A stretch of 64,000 bases of DNA from Phallusia mammillata (Eukaryota > Chordata > Ascidiacea > Phlebobranchia > Ascidiidae). Positions 1 through 21,787 of the stretch are shown one piece after another. Position numbers and translations under genes: made by a program. The stretch is from assembly GCA_003260075.1 (NCBI GenBank), contig QLIY01000085.1, positions 146,858-210,857 on the forward strand, in the 5' to 3' direction. Position 1 is the stretch's first letter; each line of letters opens with the position of its first letter. The notes under the pieces were generated by a model. The model ran no database searches. It was not told the DNA's origin and saw nothing but the letters and a program-made list of their open reading frames with translations.

Positions 1-177
1 ATAGTTGTCATAAATCCAAAATCTGACAATTTTTATCTTTTTGTAGCGACAACTCAATTAACAGCAAGTGGTCATTCTTCAAAACCATTTTTGTTTGCTT
101 ACAATTGAATCTAAACTTCTAAAAGACAGTTAACTATTAACGAATTCAAAATTAGTTGAAAAACTCATGTGATTTAC

Positions 178-423
178 CTGGTGGTTTGTACGAGTATTGA
201 GCCTTGTTTGGCGAATACTTGTAACTTTCATCCACTGGCTTGTTGAAACATGTACAGCACGCCATCAAACAGCCGGTTATCAGCGAAAACAACATGGCTA
301 CCCAGCCCACATAAAGACAGGCGCCCAGGGTGTATTTCAGCTTTTGAGTTTGATACATCGGGTTGTAGTACTCGTTAACTACCTCCGCCGCATACCAGGA
401 AACACACACGCCAGTTAGAACAG
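178..423 (-). CDS. Claudin locus, shared exon 3 (TM3-TM4 and start of the C-tail)
   Basis: This exon is shared by all four first exons upstream. It begins after an acceptor reading TTTTTCAG (minus strand) and ends at a CCACCAG|GTAAAT donor. It encodes the end of TM3 (VLTGVCVSWYA), extracellular loop 2 with the claudin-like EYYNP segment, TM4 (LYVGWVAMLFSLITG) and a Cys-rich juxtamembrane end (CLMACCTC), then a short polar tail with Tyr and Pro. The acceptor phase fits the phase-1 donor of exon 2. The terminal exon is uncertain. An 8-nt coding micro-exon at 111-118 after a TCTTTTAG acceptor would give an ending PPEV followed by TAG; otherwise the last exon lies beyond the window edge. Claudins are four-pass tight-junction proteins that set paracellular permeability. 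The family assignment is secure; the C-terminus is not. Confidence 0.88.
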
Positions 424-671
424 CTGAAAAACAAAGTTTAAACTCATAAAACAGGGCATGTACTTGACTTAATTTTCTTTCGATTTATTGCGATCAGTTA
501 TACCATAATAAATCCGGTTTGCCTTGTTATAGCTATAGTGTTGGTCTTTTGTTAAGCCTTTTTAATGTTCAATATTTCTGTCTTTTTTAATTAACACCGA
601 CAAGCAAACAGTATATGATACATCAACTCGCAAAACAATACATTAGCGCCATTCGGGGCATTGTTTTAAGG

Positions 672-1288
672 CAGTGGTTCTCAAAGTATGGGTCGCGACC
701 CAAACATGGGTCGCGCAGGGTCAAAAAATGGGTCGCGCTGCAGTGATTCAATTCTGCCCAAACGAACTATTACTGTATTAAGTAAACATAAACGAATTTT
801 CTTAATGTAGTAGTAAAGTCACCTCATTTGACACGTTGTACAGTAAATGAACCAATCATTACAACATACCGACAATGGCCTTCCAATTTTACTGTTACTC
901 ACATAGCGATTGTAACGTCATAGCACGGGGAATAATAGGACAAGGTAATCTTGCGAAACTAGACGTGGAGATGTAACAGTAAGCGTTTAAGGATGAGTAA
1001 GTATTCATACAAGAAAGCTTTTTAGATTTGGGATTCACTTCTATCAATGATCATGGTGCAAAGCGACAATGTGTGTTTTGTTATGCAGTGTTGTCAAACG
1101 AATCGACCTCGTTAAGCCTGCAGCCATTTAGACATGGGCAGACTCCTATGCGGCGACGGCGTGGCCTCGAAATTGCAGTTCGTCTCGTTAATAATAATAT
1201 TTAAATATTTTGATGTTTAAGGCTTGGGTCGTGAGATATTCATAAAACTCAGATTTGGGTCGCGTTTAAAAAAGTTTGAGAACCACTG
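672..1288. mobile_element. hAT-like non-autonomous element with perfect 8-bp TSD
   Basis: The terminal inverted repeats CAGTGGTTCTCAAA and TTTGAGAACCACTG bound a 617-bp element. It is flanked on both sides by the 8-bp direct repeat TTTTAAGG (664-671 and 1289-1296). GGGTCGCG motifs lie just inside both ends. The CAGNG start and 8-bp target duplication are typical of hAT transposons. I see no transposase ORF. It sits in the claudin intron between shared exons 2 and 3. Confidence 0.9.
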
Positions 1289-1399
1289 TTTTAAGGGGTA
1301 TATTATTTCACACTTTCCTCATATTATAACATATTGACTATTTAAATATTGACTATTTTTGTCATATTGACTTTGTAAAACATAAATTGTCAACTTTAC

Positions 1400-1564
1400 C
1401 CGCTAGAATGTGACATATTCCACCAATTATGAGAACCCATCTTTTGGCCGTACCCTCCTCATCAATTACACTGGCACATCTCATGCCCAAGATTGAACAA
1501 GTCACACCAACTAATGAAGCGATGAATGCGATGATCATCAAAGCGCGGAAGGCATTTAGATATG
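1400..1564 (-). CDS. Claudin locus, shared exon 2 (TM2)
   Basis: This is a 165-bp exon with a TTTCAG acceptor and a GCGG|GTAAAG donor. It encodes the end of extracellular loop 1 and TM2. It carries the claudin hallmark RALM at the start of TM2 and a short intracellular loop with a cysteine, acidic residues and KRW, then enters TM3. It starts with two bases of a split codon and ends with one base, so it accepts any phase-1 first exon and joins exon 3 in frame. It is the only TM2-type exon I can find on the minus strand between the four first exons and exon 3. This is why I treat it as common to all isoforms. Confidence 0.88.
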
Positions 1565-2315
1565 CTGAAATGAAGAAATCGGTTTTATTTATAGTCAAAT
1601 TGTTATTGAATATAAAATGTACCACTGTCCCTTGTAACAAAACAAGATAACACACAAACTCTGTCAAATTCTTGACGTATTGATTTTAGTTTTGTTTAAT
1701 TTTTATTGATTGAGAAACCGTGAGGCCAAAAAAAGAAATAATATGGAAAACCAGAATCACAATCACTGTAGGCATTTCCAAATGCGATAAGAAATTCACA
1801 TTTTTGGTCAGTTTGGCATTCACGATATAGGTGTTTATACAGCTGCCGTAGGAATTACGAACAACAGATAACAGTAATATAGAATGACCAGCCCCATTTT
1901 GAAAAGAACGACCAATCCAATGTTGCGTCGTAACGAGGTAAGACGCACCTTATGACGTAATAGTTACCCAGTGCCTACGTACTATTGACAGAAGGTCGCA
2001 ACATTTATTTGAGCAAACATAATATTACATGTCAATCATTTCTCCCCAACCACTTTACTGACCATAATAGAACAGACATACGAACTACAACACCAAGACT
2101 AATAACACCAAACACTGTTGATACGCCAAGTCGTATAAGTCATGGCCGAAACATTTAACTACTAGGGCAAAGTCGCTTTTAACCAAAATAATAGATCACC
2201 ATTTATCTTTTACTGTATCCCAACATAAAAGCTTTTTGTTTCAGGAGAACTCCTGGTATAGCGTTTTGTTTGAAAATGTTGCTTGCTGAAATAAAAACTG
2301 CATTTTTTTCTAATC

Positions 2316-2903
2316 CAGCGGTTCCCAACCTTTCTGGTGCCGCGACCCCTTAAAACAGTTCCCAAGTTGCGGTGACCCCACTGATAAAATTAGTAGGCTA
2401 TTTATTGAAATTGACTTCTAAATATCGCAAAATTTATTTCTCGCTATACTTTCTTTTCCTAATAGGCCTACTTGGCTTTCGATGCATCATTACCAGCCTG
2501 AAATTTTACAAATTTAATTTTAGTTTCGTTGACTATTAAGTTATAATGAGGATAGTGATATTATCGCGACGCGAGAATGCAAAACAAGTTGGCAGGTGCT
2601 GACTTGGTGATTATAATTATGTAAATACAGTATTATTACGTAATACAAGGCAATAATTAGCATTATATGAAAACAATTAAGTTTTTGAAAACTAAAGATC
2701 CACCTTTCTGTAGTTACTAGTTTACATACGAATTAACAAACAATGTCGGGAAGGATTGTTGTGCCCAGTTCTTTTGTTTTTTATTTGTTAAATCAGTCTA
2801 TGCCCAGAAATGAGTTGGGAGCCATTCCCTTAGTTAGGCGACCCAGACACATTGTCAGGCGACGCCATAGTTGGGGTCGCGACACACAGGTTGGGAACCG
2901 CTG
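2316..2903. mobile_element. hAT-like non-autonomous element
   Basis: The terminal inverted repeats CAGCGGTTCCCAACCT and AGGTTGGGAACCGCTG bound 588 bp. The flanks share CTAATC (6 of 8 positions of a candidate target duplication at 2308-2315 and 2904-2911). No transposase is visible. Subterminal GGTCGCG resembles the neighbouring element at 672-1288. It lies in the claudin intron between exon 2 and first exon A. Confidence 0.8.
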
Positions 2904-3408
2904 GACTAATCTGTTAGGACCCGGTTCACCACCAAATCTAATGAACAAGTACAAATGTGTTGGACACAGGGCAAACATGAAAGTCATCATTGCTTGTTAC
3001 AAGTCGTTAGTCTGTGTTCATGGGTAAGGTGACTTTCAAGCCTTTACCAAAAATATGCCGAGACAACCTAGGTCCTAGTCCTGTTGGCTAATGGATTTTG
3101 TTTTATGGCCCATTATGCGATAATAAAAACATGCTGTAAAGTCTGTGGGGTATAATGATAGACCTCGTCAAATAGTGACCAGTATATGTTGCCTTCAACT
3201 AAGAGTTACTGTTCTGCCAATTTGCTGTACAGGCCACAGCAACTAGTCACTGCCAAACATTTCTATATTTCATTGTGATAAAACAAAATACGCCGAGTTA
3301 ATGCATTAAAACTGAAGCATTCAAACATTGTAATTTTGTTCTTTACATAAATGATCCTTCGCCGTGCAAGGTTAAAATAGTTTTTTTGAGTGGTAGGCAA
3401 ACACTTAC

Positions 3409-3637
3409 TAGGTAGCCCAATAAGCGCTTGATCGTAGTTGTCGCAATTCCAGTACTGGTAACCATAGCTCACACAACGTACCCAAAGACCCTCAAAAGAC
3501 TTGATATTTTGCATGTTCATTTCTGAATCTACTTTCGAATTTACTCGCCATTGTGGAGTTACAACCACAGTTAGAACAAGAATCAAAGCAATACTCCCAG
3601 TAATGACTGAAATATTCACTTGTGTATCAATACCCAT
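3409..3637 (-). CDS. Claudin locus, alternative first exon A
   Basis: The exon starts at an ATG (3637-3635) and ends in phase 1 at a CCTA|GTAAGT donor. It encodes 76 residues: a short N-terminus, TM1 (about residues 9-29), then extracellular loop 1 with the claudin W-GLW-C-C signature (Trp in QWRV, then EGLWVRC, then a second Cys about 9 residues later). Joined to exon 2 it gives a continuous claudin with the junction LPTYLNAFRALM. This first exon lies closest to the shared exons, with an intron of 1844 bp. Its loop is the most highly charged of the four. With the candidate terminal micro-exon the protein would be about 215 aa, normal for a claudin. Confidence 0.87.
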
Positions 3638-4201
3638 CTTTTATGTTGTAAGCTGAATTGAATTACCTCTCTGCTGGCTTAGTTGCTACAGTGAAAGATA
3701 GTGGATACTGAAACCGTACAAGGATAGGTATGTTTACCAACGCAGTGAAATGCCCGTTTTTGTAATGATTAACAGTGATTAAGAGCAAAGCCCGATTGTG
3801 CAAACATTGTAAAGCCCATAGTTTATGAACCATTGAACTCGGTTTGATGTAAAATAAAATGCAATATCTTTGTCAATAGTAATTTTTTGCATTTATTTAA
3901 TGTTTTTGTTGCTTTTACAGTTGTGTAAATCAGCAACAATTTTGAATATTTATCGTTTTTGCAAATTTGCTCAGGCTCGACACTTTAGTGACATCTGGCG
4001 ACAAATTTCAAATCGTTTTGCGCCTTTTCAACCAATGAAATCCTGCTACGTATCTGTTTCGTACTCTCTAGTCTAGAGTACACTAGATCACTTTTTGCTT
4101 TACAGGTAAACTTTGCTGTCAATCACATGGCGAAAAGGCAAGAATAATAAAAAAACAGTTAGACGAGTTTTCCAAAGTTGGTGCCAAGCACATATACTTA
4201 C
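3638..4201. other. Intron/intergenic stretch between claudin first exons A and B
   Basis: I see no TM2- or TM4-type claudin exon on either strand here. A 68-codon open frame on plus (3870-4076) shows no recognisable family. The stretch presumably holds the promoter of first exon A. Confidence 0.5.
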
Positions 4202-4469
4202 TGTAAATGTATCCCGTGTACCCCGAGTTGTAGCCACCTGTGGTGCCCATGAATATTTGCAGCTGAAAGCACTGAGTAATTTGTTGAGCCTCTTTTACAC
4301 AGGACAGAAACAAACCCTCGAATTCCCATATATTTGTGACAACGGCAGCACCACTCCATTGATATGTTGTTCGCCAGTAGGGGGCAGCAAGAACAAACAC
4401 TTCCATAAGCATACCCAATAAGGCGATTATAAATGCCGCGTTTCGCATTTTTGATGAAGCTACTGCCAT
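4202..4469 (-). CDS. Claudin locus, alternative first exon B
   Basis: The ATG is at 4469-4467 and the donor TACA|GTAAGT ends the exon in phase 1. It encodes TM1 (about residues 10-30), the first Trp in PYWRT, a modified GLW (EGLFLSC, so Trp is Phe) and the paired Cys in TQCFQ. The rest of the loop is rich in Gly and Tyr. No TM2 or TM3-TM4 exon follows before exon A, so the only visible splice partners are the shared exons at 1400-1564 and 178-423. The joined codon is ACA (Thr). An alternative reading is a first-exon fossil; the intact frame, start codon and donor argue against this. Confidence 0.83.
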
Positions 4470-5205
4470 TTTTGTGTTAGTTTTCTAACGTTTCGTTTTA
4501 AAAACAAATACAAATCACTGAAAAAAGAGTTATTTTTCTTTAAACACAATAAACGTGTTTATAACTTATCTAAATATTTTTTTGTTTCGTGTTTATTTAA
4601 TAATGTTATTTTCTTTGTAACAGTTTAATTTTGTGTGTCTTCACGTTTGTTTATTTTAAAATTTGCAACTTATTTTGTTTGGCAAATATGATATCGATAA
4701 ACCTGCCGCTTTTTTGACTGTTATACCACCAATTTTAACTTTTTTGGCTGGTTAACAAAAGACAAATATTTCGCAACATCCTGACGATAATGCAAATTTT
4801 CTCTTATCTTTTCTAATTTGTTTTTAGTTGAAAAAACAGCTTTATTGAATAAGATGCTTTTTATAACTTACAAGTTTTATCAAAAGTCAAAAGTCAACTG
4901 AAATACTTTAGCAGTGGACAGCAAAATTCGAACACTCGGATAGGCTAATTCAATCCGATTAACTTCTACGACTTATTGCATATAAACTGTTTACAGCGTC
5001 TGACATTCAAAACTTGTCTATGCTAAACCAACGCGCGCCTTACCAACTGACGATTATATCCGTCTACCTGCGTGCAGCGAACATACAGCCACCCCACCCA
5101 CGTACGCAACTCGTGACATCTCACAGAAAATATACGTCCCTTTGTAGTTTCCCAGCAACCCTCCTCAAACAATGGAAAAATTCTCATTAACTCTTGATTA
5201 CTTAC
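4470..5205. other. AT-rich spacer between first exons B and C
   Basis: The stretch is T-rich and low in complexity, with no claudin exon, RNA gene or element with clear ends. It should contain the promoter of first exon B if that exon has its own start site. Confidence 0.5.
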
Positions 5206-5500
5206 AGTATATTCCTGTCATCATCGCCGTTCCAGTGTTGAAGGCTCCAGAACTGTAAGTCCCAAATATTGGCATCTGAAAGCATTGGTTGTTGCCCTGG
5301 TAACCGAAAGTCTGGACACACGTCAAAAATATGCCTTCGTATGACCAGATGGTTGACATCACATTGGCGCTTCCCCAAGATGACGTCACGCGCCAATAAG
5401 GAGCCGCGAGCACAAAAATTATCGTCAGCAATGATAAAATTGCAAAAACTAATAAAACTCGCCTTAAAAGAGGCGACACCGGCGCTACTTTATCTGACAT
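5206..5500 (-). CDS. Claudin locus, alternative first exon C
   Basis: The ATG is at 5500-5498 and the donor TACT|GTAAGT ends in phase 1. The exon encodes 98 residues: a basic N-terminus (LLRRV), TM1, PYWRV, a modified signature EGIFLTC, and a second Cys in NNQCFQ. The distal loop is Gly/Ser/Thr-rich and nearly uncharged, with one Arg and one Glu visible in the whole loop. It is close in layout to exon B, which suggests a recent first-exon duplication. Spliced to exon 2 it gives the junction IYSYLNAF. The predicted protein is about 237 aa with the candidate terminal exon. Confidence 0.83.
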
Positions 5501-6588
5501 TTTTTGCCTAATAATTTTGAAAACAGCAAAAACATAATCAACTTAATGTAAACATAAAACTATATCACCATAAAACCAACTTTAAAACTACAAGCAACGC
5601 TTACGATTTGTAGCTGATCTATAAATACAACTATATAAATTACTTTCTCTTGTATATTTTTTCCTGTTCTGTTCTAATCGACTACTATATTTGACCTTTT
5701 AGTTTACCGCAAAAGCGAAACAAAGTACATTCGCATGTTTCTTGGGCTCGACAAACGATGTACTGAAAAAAGACTACGTCATTCATCCATCCCTTACAAC
5801 ATGGCAACAGGTCGTCGTTCCTTGTTGCCCGGCAAAGATGTTGTTTGCATTTAAAACCATCCAAGCTATTTCAACTATATATGGTAAATATCAAACGTGT
5901 ACTCTTGTTTGAATTAATCCACAATGAGAATCTGTGCTGTTGTGAAACTCTTTGTTATTTACGTTTGGATTGGCTGCCTGTGCCACACTACTTAAATTTA
6001 CTTAAATACAACACGCAAGAAATACCTATCACACATATATTAAGCCAAATGGTCGTACAGAGCGGTTCTTCAAACGCTTCGGTAATTACTTGTACCGCAA
6101 ATTGTGATGTAATAGTTTATCTTCGTCTAGTGTTGCTAAATACGCTAGTTACTTTTCAAGACAATCACATATAGTAAGACCTACAAACCAGTACAAAACT
6201 TATCAACGTTTGGCAAATGCTGATGGCACCAACGGCTTGATAAAACGCGTAGTTCGTTGAGAGGAGTAAAAAAACAGTGCGGCTGTACTGCCAATATCTG
6301 TTTGGGGCGTAAGACAAACGAATTGACCAATATAAATGGCCCTGATGTCCATTTCATATACGTTTGCTCGAATACGTTCTAAAAATGCACGTTTTGATGT
6401 GATCAAAATGTTTAAAAAAATCAAAAAATGCAACGTAGCACAACAAACGAAAATGCCTAAAGTTTATTACAAAGCCATCTACTGTTACAACCCAAAATTT
6501 CACATTGTAAATTATTTTAAGCAATATTTTTTGCACCACTTTAGGGTGTGGAAATATGACAATGAATATCTGTACTTTTAATACTTAC
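5501..6588. other. Spacer between first exons C and D
   Basis: Only short, unrecognised open frames occur on either strand. No second claudin exon is found, which matters for the shared-exon interpretation. Confidence 0.5.
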
Positions 6589-6856
6589 AATATAATTGGT
6601 TGTAGTAGTAGTAGCTGCCGGACCCTGTATATGCCGAGCTACCTATTCCCATCTGCATGCACTGAATGTTTCTCCCTGCGAAAAGACAAGACATCCATAT
6701 CCCTTCAAATGCTTGCACCGTGTTGTAGATCTGGTCTGATGCTTGATTGGAAGAGTTTCGCCAAAATGGCGCCGCAAAAACGAAAGTTATGGCAAGAAAC
6801 GTAAAAATACCAGCTGCAACGTAGGCCACTCTAACTGCAGACCTACCCTTTTCCAT
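6589..6856 (-). CDS. Claudin locus, alternative first exon D
   Basis: The ATG is at 6856-6854. An upstream in-frame TTG extends the open frame but is unlikely to start it. The donor TATT|GTAAGT ends in phase 1. The exon encodes a basic N-terminus (MEKGRS), TM1, PFWRN, the signature EGIWMSC, a second Cys in NIQCMQ, and a Tyr-rich stretch before the splice site. It is the outermost first exon. It lies head-to-head with PASK, whose start codon is about 1 kb away on the other strand. It must splice over more than 5 kb to reach exon 2. Confidence 0.82.
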
Positions 6857-7894
6857 TTTGGTTGACAACTGATGTTAAATTTGTCACCTAGTACTGTAGC
6901 GTCACATAAGCTTTGATGCTCTTTAGTGACATCATGTGTATCTCTTTTTGTGCACTGACTCAAGAATTAAACTACTTGAATTGTTCGAATTTAAAGAGTG
7001 TATCAAATATTAGATTAAAAAATGTCGATGCGTTTCGTGGTAAAACTGATTTCTTGGACACCCACGGCACTTATGTCTGATCAGTAAAAGTGCATTTTTT
7101 ATTTTTGAATCGGCAGTCGGCACCAAGGCGAAATTGTACCATGTGGAGATAGATTCTGTCGTCATTTTTTTACATTAGGCCTGGAACTGTGGACTTCTTC
7201 CTAAATGTTTTTGCCCCTGCATTAAAATGTTAAATTGTATTGATTCCTGCATTCAAAGGGTCCAAACTCTTTCTAAGCGTTGAAGAGATGTAAACAGGAA
7301 TTAGGTGAAAAAATATTTGGTTTACTACTTTTCAGCAGCTGTTTTGTTTACATAACGTTTTACAGGATCTGGATTACCGTAGTCTCGCCACTCGCCAAAG
7401 CAAAATCTATCAAGAGTTTCTATAACTTTGGTCGCCAGGTGGCTAGCGTTTACAGAAGCGACACTTAAACGGAGCACATACAATATGACAGAAACGGGTA
7501 ACCGTTGAAACATATTAGGTAATTTATTTGCCGTAAAATAAACACATAATGCAGTGCAGTTTCATAAACATGTTTTTATGTTGCGTATATATTGAATCAA
7601 AGAATATTAAAATAATCTCGTTCCGCATCAAGTTTTAAACTGTACTTCTGTGATTTACGTTTCAAATCGTGTTTTCGGCGGGCAATTTGTTTCAAGTGTT
7701 TGCTTTACAAAAAGTCGTTCGGTTTGTTGCTGTAAAGTTTTTTAGTAGAATTAAATCTTTTAAGTTTCTTCTACTTTTGAAGCTATTGTACTCATTTGTT
7801 TTAAACTTACCCTTTGATATAGGCAGATTTTATTAGTTTAAGTTTAGCTTTTGTTTGTTTTTTGTACCAAATTTTTACTCTGGTTTTGTTCAAA
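6857..7894. other. Head-to-head spacer between claudin first exon D and PASK
   Basis: About 1 kb separates the two divergent start codons. It is AT-rich, with a 62-codon frame on each strand around 7280-7513 that I do not recognise. It is the only place for the PASK promoter unless there are distant 5' exons, so it may work in both directions. Confidence 0.45.
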
Positions 7895-19969
<12,075 letters not shown>

Positions 19970-21753
19970 CTGACATTTTGCATGATTGCGATGAAAACTG
20001 GTGCTATTGTTTCTATGGGACTAGTATACTTTTTTAGGCAATAATTGGTACGAAAAAATGAGAAGCAATTAGTTAAATTGTCACAAAATAACATTTTTAC
20101 ACATTTGTACCTATTTTTAACCGATAAAAAATGCGTTTACAACTGAGAAGAAAAAAATATTAAATTCTTGGCGACTGTGTGAAAAGACATAAGATTACAG
20201 TTGCATAATTAGTTTTTTAATTTTCTTCTTTACACTAAAATGAATTTCCCCAACAGTTTATATTTTTACAAAATTAGATTTACCAGATTTACAATTTGTT
20301 GTACTAATTTGCCTAAGAAACTGTAACAGACCCATTTGGTTGTCGCTTGCTGTTGTGTTTTGTAAATGGTTTTATATTTCCAGCAACGGTTTTGCTTCTT
20401 CAACAAGCTAAAAATCCAAGTTTTTGTTGGAAAGTCTTCATAATACTGTGATTCGAATTTTATCGTTTACACTGCCTAGCGGCGTGAACCGTTGTTGGTG
20501 TTTTGTACAAATAAATCGCAGATGAACGCAGCACTTCGTGGAATATTGGCGTCACTTCCGGCAACACGTTGCAAGAGCTTTTCACAAAGTTTGATATTCA
20601 TGCGCCACTTGCGAATACAACAAAAAAATTTATAATTCACAGAAAAATGCAGTATTAGAAACTTTTTAGAAACACATTGTCGAAAAGTTGTGAAATTAGG
20701 GAGTTTAGTTTTGATTTACTGCTAATGAACTATGATTTACGCAAAAATGGAGAGTAAATAAACCAGCGGAGGGACACTGAATGATTTTGACGCGGCACAA
20801 GTGATTTAGAAAGGTCAACGAGGCATTGCGGCCAGTGGTGCGTGACCAGTCCGTGACGTCACACTGCTGACGTTGTACGCGATTCAGGAATTGTATTTGT
20901 CAGTCGATTGTCGACATTGCGCGAAGCGTTTTGTCGTAAAATTTAGTCTCATGCAGGAAAAAAAAGTTGTTCAGTTGTGTCTGAGACATTAAAACGTTAA
21001 CTACAGATACATTGACATCTTTGTTTCAAGTGTAGCGTTAGAAAACAAGTTTGAATTATTTAACTTTAGACTTTTCCAATTTTGTTAGATTAGTCAGATC
21101 ATCAGATGATTTCATTAGATTTTACCAAACTTATTGAAACATATTGACATAAAATGACAAAAATAATAAATGTTGTGTCTTTTTCGAAAAAAAATCCTGA
21201 AAGCCTGTAAAAAAGGTTAAAAAATGAACAAAGTTTGGACAAATCTTGTCAATTAACAGTTATAAAAAGGTGTTGGAGTGTTGTGTAGTACAATTGAATT
21301 TTGTGACTGACCAGTGATGATTTAAGAATAAAATGTTTATTTATATTCCAGTCAAATAGTAATTTTTGACCTTGGTCAAGCTGTATTCCCCAAAAGTTTC
21401 TTTACCGGACAGACTTTAGGACCGCACTTTTGTACCTTTTCGGTAGGTTGTCTCAAACTGTTTACTGCCATTATTTGTGTATTTATTGTAAACTATAATT
21501 GTAAAATTTCAAGTGTTACATTACTGTCTGGTTGAAAATCATCATAATTGATAAATTGTTTATTTAATTATGCTCTGGTAACTCATGCCTCCTCAGACAA
21601 GAGGTTTAAAGATTTGAATCAAACGCCGGTATAAGCACCACTTAACGACAGAGGGCATTGATTTTTGTTCAAGTGCAGTACTATCAATGCCATTTTTGCC
21701 CCAACATGCTGGTTGGTTACAGTTGCTTATGATTGGAGTGCTTTTTCTTTCAG
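19970..21753. other. PASK 3' end and vigilin upstream region
   Basis: The stretch holds two AATAAA candidates (20510, 20757), a CRE-type palindrome TGACGTCA (20854-20861) in a more GC-rich patch around 20820-20940, and otherwise AT-rich sequence. No further coding exon is recognised. The vigilin promoter and any non-coding first exon should be here. Confidence 0.5.
20510..20515 (+). promoter_or_regulatory. Candidate PASK polyadenylation signal (AATAAA)
   Basis: AATAAA lies about 540 bp after the PASK stop codon. A second AATAAA occurs at 20757-20762. Either could define the 3' end. Confidence 0.45.
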
Positions 21754-21787
21754 GATACAACTGTGCAGGACGGAACGAATTACGACC
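21754..21787 (+). other. Vigilin 5' UTR segment after a splice acceptor
   Basis: A strong acceptor (CTTTTTCTTTCAG) ends at 21753, 34 nt before the start codon. It implies either an upstream non-coding exon or spliced-leader trans-splicing, which is common in ascidians. Confidence 0.5.
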
